A DNA stretch of 64,000 nt, from assembly GCA_037783415.1 (NCBI GenBank), contig JAZGTN010000028.1, positions 2,375,001 through 2,439,000 of the forward strand, given 5' to 3'. The translations under genes were made by a program, and so were the position numbers. The first letter of the stretch is position 1, and each line of letters starts with the position of its first letter. The notes under the pieces were generated by a model. It had not been told where the DNA came from. It made no database searches and was given only the letters and a program-made list of their open reading frames with translations. The DNA is from Leptasterias polaris. Taxonomy: Eukaryota; Echinodermata; Asteroidea; Forcipulatida; Asteriidae. Shown here piece after piece: positions 19,956 through 30,830 of this stretch.

Positions 19956-20356
19956 CTGGTGGTGCTACTAAACTTTTTTGTTTGTTTGAGGGGGAGGGGG
20001 ATAGGCTGGCGGGGGCAAGGACAACATTTTTGTTTAGGGGGGCTTCATACACTTCCAATAAGATAAACCATTTGCATGAAGTGCAAGACGCAGGCTTACA
20101 TGTGCTGCTAAAATATACTATATAGTATATCAGTTGGTGTTCTGAACCATTATCAATTTTTGAACAGTCTTGACTGTACTGTTTATGCACAAAAGATGTT
20201 TAATTGCAAAACCAAACGAATCTTATATGGCGCTTTATCTAAGGGTGTCTCAAAACGCTTATTAATATGTTATTAGGGCAGGGTGTATGTTAAGGTTTTG
20301 AATTATGACATTCATTTATCACCATGTAAGGGTTTTCCAAGGTCATGCAGTGCAAT

Positions 20357-20610
20357 CAGGGCCCAGTTTCATGGCTCTGCTTACCGCCGAATTCTGCGCT
20401 TGCGATCACCATTCTCCGCTTACCGAGCAAGCGCCGAATTTCTGCGCTAGCTGTGTAAGCATAGAATGCGTAGTAAAGTGGACTATGCAAGCGCACAAGC
20501 AAAAATTCCCTGCTAACCTGTGAAATACGCTTGACATAAGCGCGGAATTCCCTGCTTCCTAAGCGCTGATTCTTTGCTTACGGTAAGCAGAGCCACGAAA
20601 TTGGGCCCTG
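20357..20610. mobile_element. MITE, CCCAATTTCATGGCTCT family (copy 4, best preserved)
   Basis: Ends are CAGGGCCCAGTTTCATGGCT and its inverse AGCCACGAAATTGGGCCCTG, continuing inward as CTGCTTACCG / CGGTAAGCAG. The interior is full of short direct and inverted CGCTTA/TAAGCG motifs. If the ends are GGGCCC, the flanks TGCAATCA and TGCAGCCA match at 6 of 8 positions, which would fit a hAT-type 8-bp duplication. Other copies do not confirm this. Confidence 0.72.
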
Positions 20611-20611
20611 C

Positions 20612-20866
20612 AGCCAACCATACCAGAAAACACTGGAGCAAACCACTTCTCTTAGAGATAAGTGTAAATGGGTTCTTTTACGTGCATTACACAAAACACG
20701 GGACCAATGGCTTTACGTCCCATCCAAAACATGAAGCAATAATGGTTAAAGTGTCTTGCTTAAGGACACAAGTACCAAGACCGGAACTCGAACCCACACT
20801 CTGCTGATCAGAATCACCAGCTCTTGAGTCAGATGCGCTTGACCACTGCGGCACAACTAGACATGG
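20612..20866 (-). mobile_element. tRNA-derived SINE with conserved central domain
   Basis: Read on the minus strand, a tRNA-like head (GCAGTGGTCAAGCGCATCTG, B box GGTTCGAGTTCC near 20785) is followed by CTTAAGCAAGACACTTTAAC, GGATGGGACGTAAAGCC and TGCACGTAAAAGAACCCA. Such a domain shared between animal SINE families is established; I do not assign the superfamily name. It abuts the MITE at 20357-20610. Confidence 0.62.
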
Positions 20867-21529
20867 TCAAGGAAGTACTTTAAGGTCATCAAAATTTAGG
20901 TTAAAATCTCAGCCACATCTTTCGTGTCCGTGTCCGTGTCCAAAATACTGAAGTACAAACTGCTTCTGATTACTGAAGAGTAAATTGGGGACCTGTCACT
21001 GTCCGGTTAGAAATTTTTATCAGAATTTGTTATTAGCCTTACCCCTTAAATGTAAACCAATTTAATATCCAGTGCTGCATATTTTGAACGAACTGATGGT
21101 TTGAGGAGTGCTTAATAATAATTAATGGTATAATTAATTGATATAGTGCCCAAATCCTTTTAAAAAGACACTGAAGGTGCTTTACAGAACTAAAGACGTT
21201 TCAAACTTAATATACCATACACGATAAGGAGCAGATGGTATCCCCACCAATGTTCTCATAGTCATACTTTAACACACTATTTTCCTCTTCTACAGAAGTA
21301 CCCCCCCTTAAAATCTTCGTCCTGAGATTCCAAGCACACAATGAAGACACCATGCCCCACATCGATCACCAAATGAAACATGTAGCCAATCAAAATACAC
21401 TAAAACTTTTATAAAGTTCTGTAATCACAAAAGTTACAAGAACAACAAAAAATAAAAACGGAGCCTAAAAAGGTAAAAGATAAAAAACTTAAAGAACTTG
21501 GCAGATTACCACATGTTTTTAACTGAGTA

Positions 21530-21679
21530 CAGGCCTGAAATTACACCTGGAGTAACCCCTGGTTTTGGCCTTTGTGCACCTTCAAAAGTTTCCCAAGTCT
21601 TTAAGATTTTCAATTGATGGAAGTGCCCTTTGCAAAATAAAAACGGCCTTGCCCTCTCAAAGATGAAATTCCCTGCCTG
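21530..21679 (+). mobile_element. MITE with CAGGCCTGGAATT-type ends and 6-bp target duplication TGAGTA (copy 3)
   Basis: Left end CAGGCCTGAAATTACAC, right end GAAATTCCCTGCCTG, flanked by TGAGTA at 21524-21529 and 21680-21685. The interior matches 12667-12834 (GGAAGTGCCCTTTGCAAAAT, CCTTGCCCTCTCAAAGATG). The right duplication is also the start of the adjacent minisatellite. Confidence 0.83.
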
Positions 21680-21876
21680 TGAGTACCCACCCCTCTGCAG
21701 GTGAGTACCCACCCCTCTGCAGGTGAGTACCCACCCCTCTGCAGGTGAGTACCCACCCCTCTGCAGGTGAGTACCCACCCCTCTGCAGGTGAGTACCCGC
21801 CCCTCTGCAGGTGAGTACCCGCCCCTCTGCAGGTGAGTACCCGCCCCTCTGCAGGTGAGTACCCGCCCCTCTGCAG
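21679..21876 (+). repeat. 22-bp minisatellite, nine perfect-length units
   Basis: Nine uninterrupted 22-bp units, each starting GTGAGTACCC and ending CCCCTCTGCAG. Units 1-5 have A and units 6-9 have G at one position (CCCACCC versus CCCGCCC); otherwise they are identical. The open frame across it on the minus strand is a by-product of a period that does not generate stops. Confidence 0.95.
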
Positions 21877-22250
21877 GTTTTTGATATTTTGTAGGATTTA
21901 TCATTTCTCTTTCCCTACAAAGGGCTTTCATTTGTACATTGTTCTTCCTTGACTGTTTTCACCTGCATATCATGTACTCGTGTAACCTTTCATAACTGCA
22001 TTGAATGTGCAATAACTAAATATTAGGCAAACTGTTAAATTATTAGCTAAGAAAAATGTAGCAAAAGGGTAATTGTTGGATCTTCAATGGCATCCTATAT
22101 ATTGGTATATTTTATTAGCATTACAACATTGTGACCCAAAGGTCAAATTGCATGATAATTTACAATATTAAAAACATCAAAACTATGGGAAACAATAAAC
22201 AAATACTTGGGAAAAACATTCATTATTTACATATCACTTGCCAGCTGATG

Positions 22251-22421
22251 GGGAAGGGTTCCCTGTATACTTTAGCTGTCATGAATATTAATTGTCAAAA
22301 AGTTGCCAGACTCTTTTTACTTCTGGCTTGGGAAAGGATTCCTTGGATACTTCGGCAGTTTTATGAATATTGTTTGCCATTCTACCAAAAAGGTACCAGA
22401 CTAATTTTTTCTTTTGGCCTG
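22251..22421. repeat. Degenerate tandem duplication, about 90-100 bp unit
   Basis: Two diverged units share the order GGGAA-GG-TTCC-TGGATAC, CATGAATATT or TATGAATATT, and CCAGACT followed by a T-rich run and TTTTGGC or CTTCTGGC. Confidence 0.4.
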
Positions 22422-23418
22422 GGGTTGATGCCATTGGTCTATTGCTCCGAGCAGTGTCCTGTATTAAATACATGTACATGTAATTCCATACATTTTAAGC
22501 TGTAAATTACTACTGTAGAATTCGCCAATAAAAGCTTGAGAAACAACGACTGCAGTCAAGGTATACACAAGTTCAAAACTGACTTCCCAAACTTTATTTC
22601 GGTCACAACTGGAACTTTCACAAAGGTCATTTTAAGGTCACTGGATTACAAATGGGGCAGATTTAATCATCTGTGCCAGTACACACTGTCTGAAGATTGG
22701 GTCAACTTAATCAGCCCAGGCACAACTAAGGTTAACACTATGATAAAGCTGTACATTTATCAGGGTTAACAAACACTGATTAGTTTTATGGTTTCTTCTT
22801 GGAAATGGGAGAAGATGACAATAGAAAAATTATGTCCTTTATTGTTTAGATTGATGTGCATTGTTTTCCACATGTTTTGAGTGGTGGTTTTTATACAATC
22901 CTGACCAAATTAAAATGAAATTGTTTGTGATGTCTAAAAAATTGTAGATTGAATGCATATGTAAAGTACAAAGTTGTGTTTTGATCAAATGTAAACATGT
23001 TTACCATTAGAGTTTCACGGGTTCTGGCTAACCACTTTTTAGAAACTTAATATTAGAAACATTTGTTTGTACCAATAAATGACTTATTAAAATGCCATTT
23101 CTTCTCTTCTCTGATAATGACATTCTGCTGCTAAATAGTCACCAAAGCAACTTGCTGCTGAAAGAAAACCAACTCAAATATTTACTAAACAAAACAAATA
23201 TATAACATTTTTAGAAAGGATCTTCCAGGGGCGGCTTCATTTGTTTGGGTTTTGTATAGAAACTTTCTGTATTTTCTATGGTTGAAAATGGTTGAGTTCA
23301 TTTATATGTATGAAGTAAATTTTAAATGTCAGAGAGTCTTCCCTAAGGAAATGAAGTAATGTTATCATAAAGACCTTTCCATCGCTTGGGCTGTGACGTT
23401 GCAATAGAAAGGTCTATA

Positions 23419-23586
23419 CCTTTATCATGCTGCCACCATCTTGGTCATGTTCCCTGTATCCGGTAACAGTAATGGATGCTGATACTCATTGTACAAAAAG
23501 GAACCAGACTATTTCTCCTACCAGCCTCGATTTGGTTACATTGAGTTGAATGGTAGAAAACCAAGATGGCCGCACCATGATAAAGG
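23419..23586. mobile_element. MITE with CCTTTATCATG ends
   Basis: Left end CCTTTATCATGCTGCCACCA then TCTTGGT; right end ACCAAGATGGCCGCACCATG then ATAAAGG. The arms are about 27 bp with few mismatches. Flanks GTCTATA (23412-23418) and GTCTATT (23587-23593) look like a 7-bp target duplication with one change. Confidence 0.68.
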
Positions 23587-24100
23587 GTCTATTGAGATTG
23601 CAGAGAAACAGGTAATTGTAAGGGATATATTTTATCAAAAATTAAAGTTGGTATTTTTGTACTTGCTATAGTAGTCACGGAAAGAGCAGGAACGTTGTTA
23701 TTTCGCATTCACGTGATAAGCCTCTATGTGGTCTGTGCACAGACAGAGTCATGGGGCAAGTTTAACTGGTAGCAATTATTGCCACTGTCTGGCCTAATGC
23801 TTCGTTATTGAAAGGGCAGGGGCGCCAAGGCCTTTTTCTCCCATGGTAAAGGGCACCTCTATGAGGAAATTGTAAATTTGATTGGACCATTTAAAGAGCA
23901 CCAAGTCAATGAGCGGGGGCAGCGGAGACAATTGCCTCCGTTGCCTCCGTGAAGCATTATGCCTCTACTGTGGTGGTCGGTTTAAAATATCCACTACACA
24001 GCTATAAGCGTCAGACTTGATTGTCAAATCATGACACAAAGTTAATGGTTGATTTGAATTAACTAATGTGTATACCTATAATCAGTACATTACAACAACT

Positions 24101-24230
24101 GGGCTTGATTTCACAGAACACTAAGATTCATTGTTGCCATAGTGATTGGTATTGTGACATCACACTGTGCTTAGCAATTAATATTGATACACAGTTAAGA
24201 TCAATCCTATCTCTTTGTGAAATTGAGCCC
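24101..24230. repeat. MITE-like foldback, CCCAATTTCATGGCTCT family (copy 5, divergent)
   Basis: Ends GGGCTTGATTTCACAGA and TCTTTGTGAAATTGAGCCC are inverted, with a short interior. Confidence 0.55.
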
Positions 24231-25045
24231 TGGTTTGTTGCATCAAGGCTGCTTGAGTCAACTTGACCGACAGTTAACTATGGCAAGCAAGCAGTCATCC
24301 ATATCACTTGATACCAACAAGACAATTAGAAATCCCACATATCGTCGTGTAGGTGCAAACACTTTGTATCTCGATTTTTCATAAATGTCAAATCTCACAT
24401 GAAAATGTTTTATGCAAAAACATTGTATCTGGGCGCATACTTGTTTTGTGCGTGCATCTGGGCTATTTTGAGCGAGATACAACATTTTGACATTTTCAAA
24501 CATTTTTGCACTGACAACAATTTTTATAATACTGACCTAAATCTTTTGAAATTGTTCACCCGATTTGGTCTGAAGTTGATGGATTCAGCACTTTATAGAA
24601 AGACCAATTACAGTCTCTATGTAGACCTATAAAGATAGATCAAAGGTTTTGATGTTTAGTAACCTGCCTTTTAGAACCTAATGGTGGCGTGTATCCTGTT
24701 TGTAAGTGTGACCATGTGTGACATACTTCCTGTACGCCACGCCTACTTCACACCAACTGGCTCCAATGATCACCAGAGGCCCATAGGAGTTGCATTGAGC
24801 TGGGTTTTCTTTGATGATTTATACGAGAAAGTTTAAATAACTTGACTTATACATATGTTCTTCGACTACTAACAGTTTAAAGTTTCTGTTAGAAGAAATG
24901 CTTTTGAACAATAAGGGTGGTTTTGGGGGCTAAAATTACACACATGTAAGCCAGCTTTGAAACTGGAAGTAACAAGCAACTTTGGGCATGCTGAAGATAC
25001 GCACTCATGTGACACAATTACTTTCCAATAGGATAGATGTCCCGA

Positions 25046-25176
25046 TGACACCCCTATGTTCCTACACCCCTATGTTCCGATCTGCAGGCTAGGGAGGGTT
25101 AGGGTTGGGTTATGGTTAAGACGATTAGGGTTAGGTTAGGAAAATACATTAGGGGTGTCAGAACATAGGGGTGTCA
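25046..25176. repeat. Foldback with telomere-like GGGTTA core, copy 1
   Basis: TGACACCCCTATGTTCC and a second ACACCCCTATGTTCCGA form the left arm; AGGGGTGTCAGAACATAGGG then GTGTCA forms the right. The core is rich in GGGTTAGGG-type units. A relative is at 36620-36725. Confidence 0.65.
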
Positions 25177-26520
25177 AAGGGTGTAACCAGATGTACTAAT
25201 GACCCACTTAATATTTGTATGTCATAATGATGTGTTTGTACACAATCACTCATGTGGTATCCATCAGGTAGTTATAATGTACTTGTAGTGACATTCAAAC
25301 CAATCACAAAAGGGATAATAGGTCCAGGATTGCTATCACAAAGGAAAACAATTGGGTTCACGTTTGTCAGGACAATGAGTTAAACTAAGGAGTGTCCATG
25401 ATTGGAGGCCATTAAACACTTGTGTGTGCATTTGCACTATACTCAAAGTGTCATTGCATGTAAATGAAGGTATGTGATGTGAAATGCAAATACATTGTTT
25501 TCAACTCAGTGACCAAAGATTAATGATTAAAGAAATAATTGTTTTGACTTGGGCGTGTTGGGAAATATTTAACACACACAAGTTTATTAGGGAAAAGTTA
25601 ACACATTTTACACAACCATTTTTGTCTTCATCGTGACATACTCATGTTACAGTGTATATAGATCCCAACTTAATGTACTTGTTAATATATATAAATATAA
25701 CAAAAACATATAAAAGCTAATATTAATTAATATTTAAAATTCACGTTTCACTTGTTTTTGTATTAAAGAAATTACCGATGCTGTTTTGCAGTGAAGAAAA
25801 AATTGCAAAAAACTTGAAAAGAATAACTTGCCTTCCTTGAAATAAAATGATGTTGGAAGTGATGGACTATTGGATGTTTTCTCTAGTAATTTCTTAATCC
25901 TTGTGAGATTTTATTAATGACGGTGATGTTGTCATAAGTGACTCTGATGGTGTAGTTTCAGAAAGACTTTGAGGCCATAATTAAACAAATTTTTATATAT
26001 TTTACTGTTTGACAAATCTTACAAAAAATGTAGGTTACTGATTTATAATGATAGACAGATTGGTAAAACTATAGAGCAAGGACCAGAAAACCAATATGAA
26101 TTCAATTTCATACACGCACGTATCACATTAATTAATAAGACATTAATTCCCATTGCAAGTAAATTTGCCCCTCTGTATCACCCCCAGCCCTGACCAAAAT
26201 AAAAACAAATATATAAAAAAAAGTAAGAAAACCTTTTGGTCATTGTATTGTTTCAGCTAAATTGAAATTTGGCCATCCAGTCAAAATTTGGTGCAAAACA
26301 ATCTGAACATTTTCACTGGTCCGTTGGTCCCCCTACCCGTCTTTTACCTGCAAGGGAGAAATGAGCCTTGAAGTGTGACGTCAGATGTTAGCCCCCCCCC
26401 CCCCCCCCCCCCCCCCCAAATAAAAAGTACAGTAAAAAGTCAACAGCGCCCTCAGTGTCAAGTTAGCTTCCTACTTCGATAGCATTGGCAGTAAATTTAA
26501 AAGAAGTGTCGCCGTAAATC

Positions 26521-26576
26521 TTTTTATTTTATCCCACATCCAATAGCACAACTAGCGCCAATAACATAATGAATAG
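26521..26576 (-). repeat. Short 3' end fragment of the LINE family seen at 33781-35060
   Basis: TTTTATTTTATCCCACATCC and AGCGCCAATAACA match the 3' terminus of the LINE at 33781-33835 (CCACATCCAACAGCG, GCGCCAATAACAGG). Extreme 5' truncation is typical of LINE copies. Confidence 0.6.
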
Positions 26577-26601
26577 GAAAAGGTGAATAGGCCTATATGT
26601 T

Positions 26602-26767
26602 AAGTTTTAGATGTAGGAGGAAAACCCCAAATGGGGGAAAAACCACACAATCGGGTAAAGACTGAAAACCCAACCCACACTGCGACGAACTCCAGTCTGA
26701 GGTGGGGTTCGAACCGGGGTCCACGTGATATGCGTGAAGGGCAATAAACCACTGAGCCGACCTGTTA
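26602..26767 (-). mobile_element. tRNA-derived SINE (GGGTTTTCCTCCCAC type), copy 2
   Basis: Minus strand: A-box-like GGTCGGCTCAGTGGTT (about 26750), B box GGTTCGAACCCC (about 26704-26714), then GTTGGGTTTTCAGTCTTTAC and GGGGTTTTCCTCCTACATCT. Better preserved promoter boxes than the copy at 9372-9537. Confidence 0.65.
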
Positions 26768-29700
26768 ATCAAAAGTAAACCGTCACCGGGAAAAAAGTAA
26801 GTATTTGATGAAGTTATCATCTATTTATTAATCATATATAATGCATGAATTCAATGCAGTTGTTTCAATAATATTTGTTTTATTTAATGCACAATTCAGA
26901 CAAAATAAATAAATGAAACAAAACCAAAAAAACTGCATGTAGGCCCCTATACTAGTATCGTAGGACGCCCTGTATTCAGGGGGTCCCTGAAATCGAGGCA
27001 AATCTTTTACCTCTCTGCGCGCGATGTAAACAGTCCCTAGATACAATTTTTGTGGTTTGACTTGCCAAGCAAAGAGTCTCCTCTCATTTGACCAAAACTT
27101 AGAAACATGTAAGGCTCCACTGGTTAGTTGCACTTGTAAGTATGCAAAAAATTGTGGTATTTTAGGCATTTCTGCAAGGTACAAAAATATGTCATACTGT
27201 CGGGGCCATAAAAAAAAATTCCCACTGAAAAAGTTTCATCAAACACTTTTTCAATTCACAATTCACGATAATCAAATCATGTGACTGAACATTCTGCTGA
27301 GCATTCTGGGGAAAAAAATACAGAGGCTTAAAGAAGCCACGTGCCTTATATCATTTTCTAATAGTCTGGATAATTTTTTTTTGTAACACTCTATCATTTT
27401 TGTTATTAATATTAAAATTTAAACATCAGCTTTGTGATTCGATTATCAATGTTTATTTATATGCTTTATTATAAATGTTAAGAAACATAAAAAGACACAA
27501 AACTAAATAAAAATAAGATTTGAAAGCCAAGAATTATTTACATTTTTTTTTTTTTATATAAAGTTTTTGAAAAATACCATGGTTTTAAAAATATAATAAA
27601 AAATATGTTGAATAAAATGAAGAAAACTGCTGGCTATAGAGTCATACACTAAGTCTCACAGAACACTTGTAGTCACTGCAGATGTTTCTTCCACGTATGG
27701 CTTCACCCGGACACCATACTTTCTTGTTTGCATCGAAAACAGGTCAAACTCAAAGCAAATGGGACGCTATTGAAGTCATCGAAGATCGGTGCGTGGTGTG
27801 AAAGTTTCAATGTCCATCACGTTTTAATATATGTTTGCATATTTCTTATAAACAAAGGAAGGTAATTAGGGCATCAGTTGATTATGGAATATATATATAT
27901 ATTTTTTAATTCAAAGAAAAAGGCATACTACATCGAAAACCAGACAGGGGAGGATATAGGTACTAACTAGTAAGTTGGATGTAAGACTAAAGGGGACTGA
28001 CTGTTGATTATTTGTAATTTATTCATTTTCTTCATTTCAGTTCAATTAAGATGGGCCTATTGGTGGCCCTATATCCTTATGGGGAAAAAACAATCCCAAA
28101 CACTAATGTTACTGCTGCTGTTGTAACTTTTGGCTGCAGTCAGCGAAGCCAACAAAAGTACCCTCATACACAATCTTAAGATGTTCCCTTTGTTGTCCTT
28201 TCCCGTCCTTGTGTTCATAAAAAGATTTGTCCTGACGTGCCTTCAATTGAATAGGAAGGTTTATCTCTTGACCCACTTCAAGATTCTTCCAGCAACTGTA
28301 GAGGCTTCCACAAAGACTAGAAGAACACCAAGGAAAAACTCTACCACCCAGTTGTCATTCTTCTTCTGTCTGATGCTTACAGGACCACCTTTGATGACAT
28401 TCTATTCTTGGTCCTTCTTTCCTCATATCTATTCTTTCCTAAATGCCTCTAACTCCTCTTTGCCTTTAAAATCACTTTCAAAAGAGATGCCTTTTTAAGA
28501 ATTCCCTATTCCGGTGTCTAAGTGGTAAGAGGGTGGTGCGTTCAGAATTAGTCTGTGAACCTTTATGCTATAACTTTTGATTTGTAAAGTCTGGGTTTGT
28601 TGCAATTAATTGCACATGACTGAAGTTTGACTAATTGAATTGGTTTCTTTGCCTTTGGAGTGACTGCTGTTCTGGTGAGAAAAACTTGTGGATGAAGTCC
28701 CAAGGGACTGTGTCACCTGTAGAGTCTTGAGCTAAGAGCAAGGATGGTCTAAGGTCTAAATTTAACAAAGACTCTGATGTTGTTGCTCATTTTGCCAAGA
28801 TAGGAAAGGGTATCTCAGCCTCTATTTCAAGATGCAAGAGAAGTAGGATTTGAAACTGCATGGTGGCAGAGCTGCCAACTCTCCCTGATTTTGAAGAAAA
28901 GTACCCTGAAAGTAAACCAATCTTTCCATGTTCTGATGAAAACATTTGAAAATCTCCCTGATTATGGAAAAAATACTCTATTATGTTGCATGTAGTTGTA
29001 CAAAATCTCCCTGATGCGAATGTTGGCAGCTATGTGGTGGGAATGCAATCAAGTGAGGTTTGCTGAGACACCATGTAAATAGTTATCTTATGAGCTGTGG
29101 TGGTTCTTAAGAAGAACTGGTGGTTTATTTTAGGAACTCAATGGTTTGTCCAGTGTGCTCTGATCATCTGATCATCTCTGATCATCTTCAGAAAAATGCA
29201 AGACAATATCCATTATCCACCCCTGAGTGTCTTTTGTAAGAAACACAAACTTAGACAAGAAGGGTAATTGAATACACAATGTTGAAGGTAACAACACCTC
29301 AAGATTTTACAGACCACATCTTAAAGAACTTTTGACATAATATGGAATCCCCTTTCAGGCCTATGGGTAAGATTCAACCCTGTGCAGTCTGTTATAATTT
29401 TGATGTGTTTAACATGAGCTCCTTTCATCTAACTATTAGAAGCCCTTCACGTATATGCAAATACTTAAACAAATATATAAGAAAGGAGGAAAAGCAAGAG
29501 ATCTATATAACCAGGTCAACAATTTAACTTTCGTAAATTTTTCTTCAGAAAATTAAGAACCATTTAAGACACACCTCATTAATTTGGTCATGATATTTTG
29601 TTTATTAGCCTACATTTAGTTTTACGACTGAGCATAATTTTTTAACAAGGAATGGGTAAAGACTGCACAATTACACAAATGGAGCTATGCTCTTGCCCTG

Positions 29701-29965
29701 GAAGTGGTAACCGGAAAGATTGATTGAAAAAAAATTGCCTGTCCCAGCTACCAAGTCACCCCTATCCCCATTGTGGGATTCGTGAATGAGGGCTTTCTTT
29801 CATTAAGAGTTTTAAAGCAAACTGTGGGGGAGTTTAGAATAGCAATCAACTGCCCTAAAACCACTAAAATCCTGTAACAATGCAGACGCGGAAACTTGTC
29901 TTTGCCTTTAGGCTCAGAGAGAAAAAGACACTTTGTTACAGTGTCACTTCCGGGGGAAACATTTC

Positions 29966-30007
29966 CCGAGTAAATACGATTACCATTTGGTAATCGTATT
30001 TACTCGG
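29966..30007. repeat. Perfect 42-bp palindrome (20-bp arms, 2-base spacer)
   Basis: CCGAGTAAATACGATTACCA, then TT, then the exact inverse TGGTAATCGTATTTACTCGG. Not seen elsewhere in the window. Confidence 0.9.
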
Positions 30008-30757
30008 ACACTTTGCGGAGTCTTTGACCAATGTGGAACGCTTCGGTTTTTAACTCTACTAATTCATAAGTTATTTCCCATTGATGAAACGGAGGGACAA
30101 TCAAAGTGTGTGTGTCTACCTACAATGGCAAATGCTGTCATAACACATTTGTCATTTAATAAAATTTACTTTTACACCAGATGTCATAACGATAGGAAAC
30201 ACAATTAATGGTAGCATTTTGCATCACTCACAGTAGCAGTTTTTCCAATGGCTGTAATTTTGTTAAGTGCCTGAAACAACCAAAAAAAATTTGCAATATG
30301 TGAATGGACATTCCGTGCTTATACTGAAATTAACTTGGGTTTATTTATTTGATGGGTTTTTTTCAAATCATCCTCAAATTTCCATCTGAAATGGATGGAA
30401 AAAGTTACAATCCTTTTTTTTTTTTTTTTTAAGATTAATTAAAAGTTGATAATACTAATCAACTCAAATTATTTTTAGCAGAAGCCTGCATGTCCATTCA
30501 CATGTTGAAACATGGTTTCAGTTACTTTAGAAGCAACAGTTACAACCATTGGAATGACTGTTAAAGTGACAGTGGAAAAGTGTATCCCTTTATTTTGTTT
30601 CTAGTCATATAGAATTCTTAAAAAATTCAGGACAGCACAACTTTGACAACATTGCTAGTTTGTAATTTTGGTCATGTTTCTTAAATAACATGTGACATGG
30701 TTATTCAAGAAAAAATTGTTAGACTGTTTTGGAATTTAACAAGGGCCTCGATGGGTG

Positions 30758-30830
30758 GGGGACGGGGGGACATGTCCCCCCCCCCCCCCCACTTTTTAGA
30801 CTGGGGGGACAGCATGTCAGATGTCCCCCC
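30758..30830. repeat. G-run/C-run foldback (GGGGGACATGTCCCCC)
   Basis: GGGGGGACATGTCCCCC followed by CCACTTTTTAGACTGG and then GGGGGACAGCATG and ATGTCCCCCCCACTTTTT. Runs of G and C make it self-complementary and prone to assembly error. Confidence 0.5.

Larger units (their letters stand above)
22500..25045. other. Intergenic, two MITE-like repeats, no gene recognised
   Basis: No convincing coding exon. Contains 23419-23586 and 24101-24230, described separately. Confidence 0.5.

Noticed and set aside
21506..21931. 141-residue minus-strand frame with repeated Gly/Thr/His units
   Set aside because: It is the translation of the 22-bp minisatellite plus MITE; the period leaves one frame without stops by chance.
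28130..28498. 122-residue plus-strand frame
   Set aside because: No motif, no neighbouring splice-compatible exons and no recognisable similarity; treated as chance.
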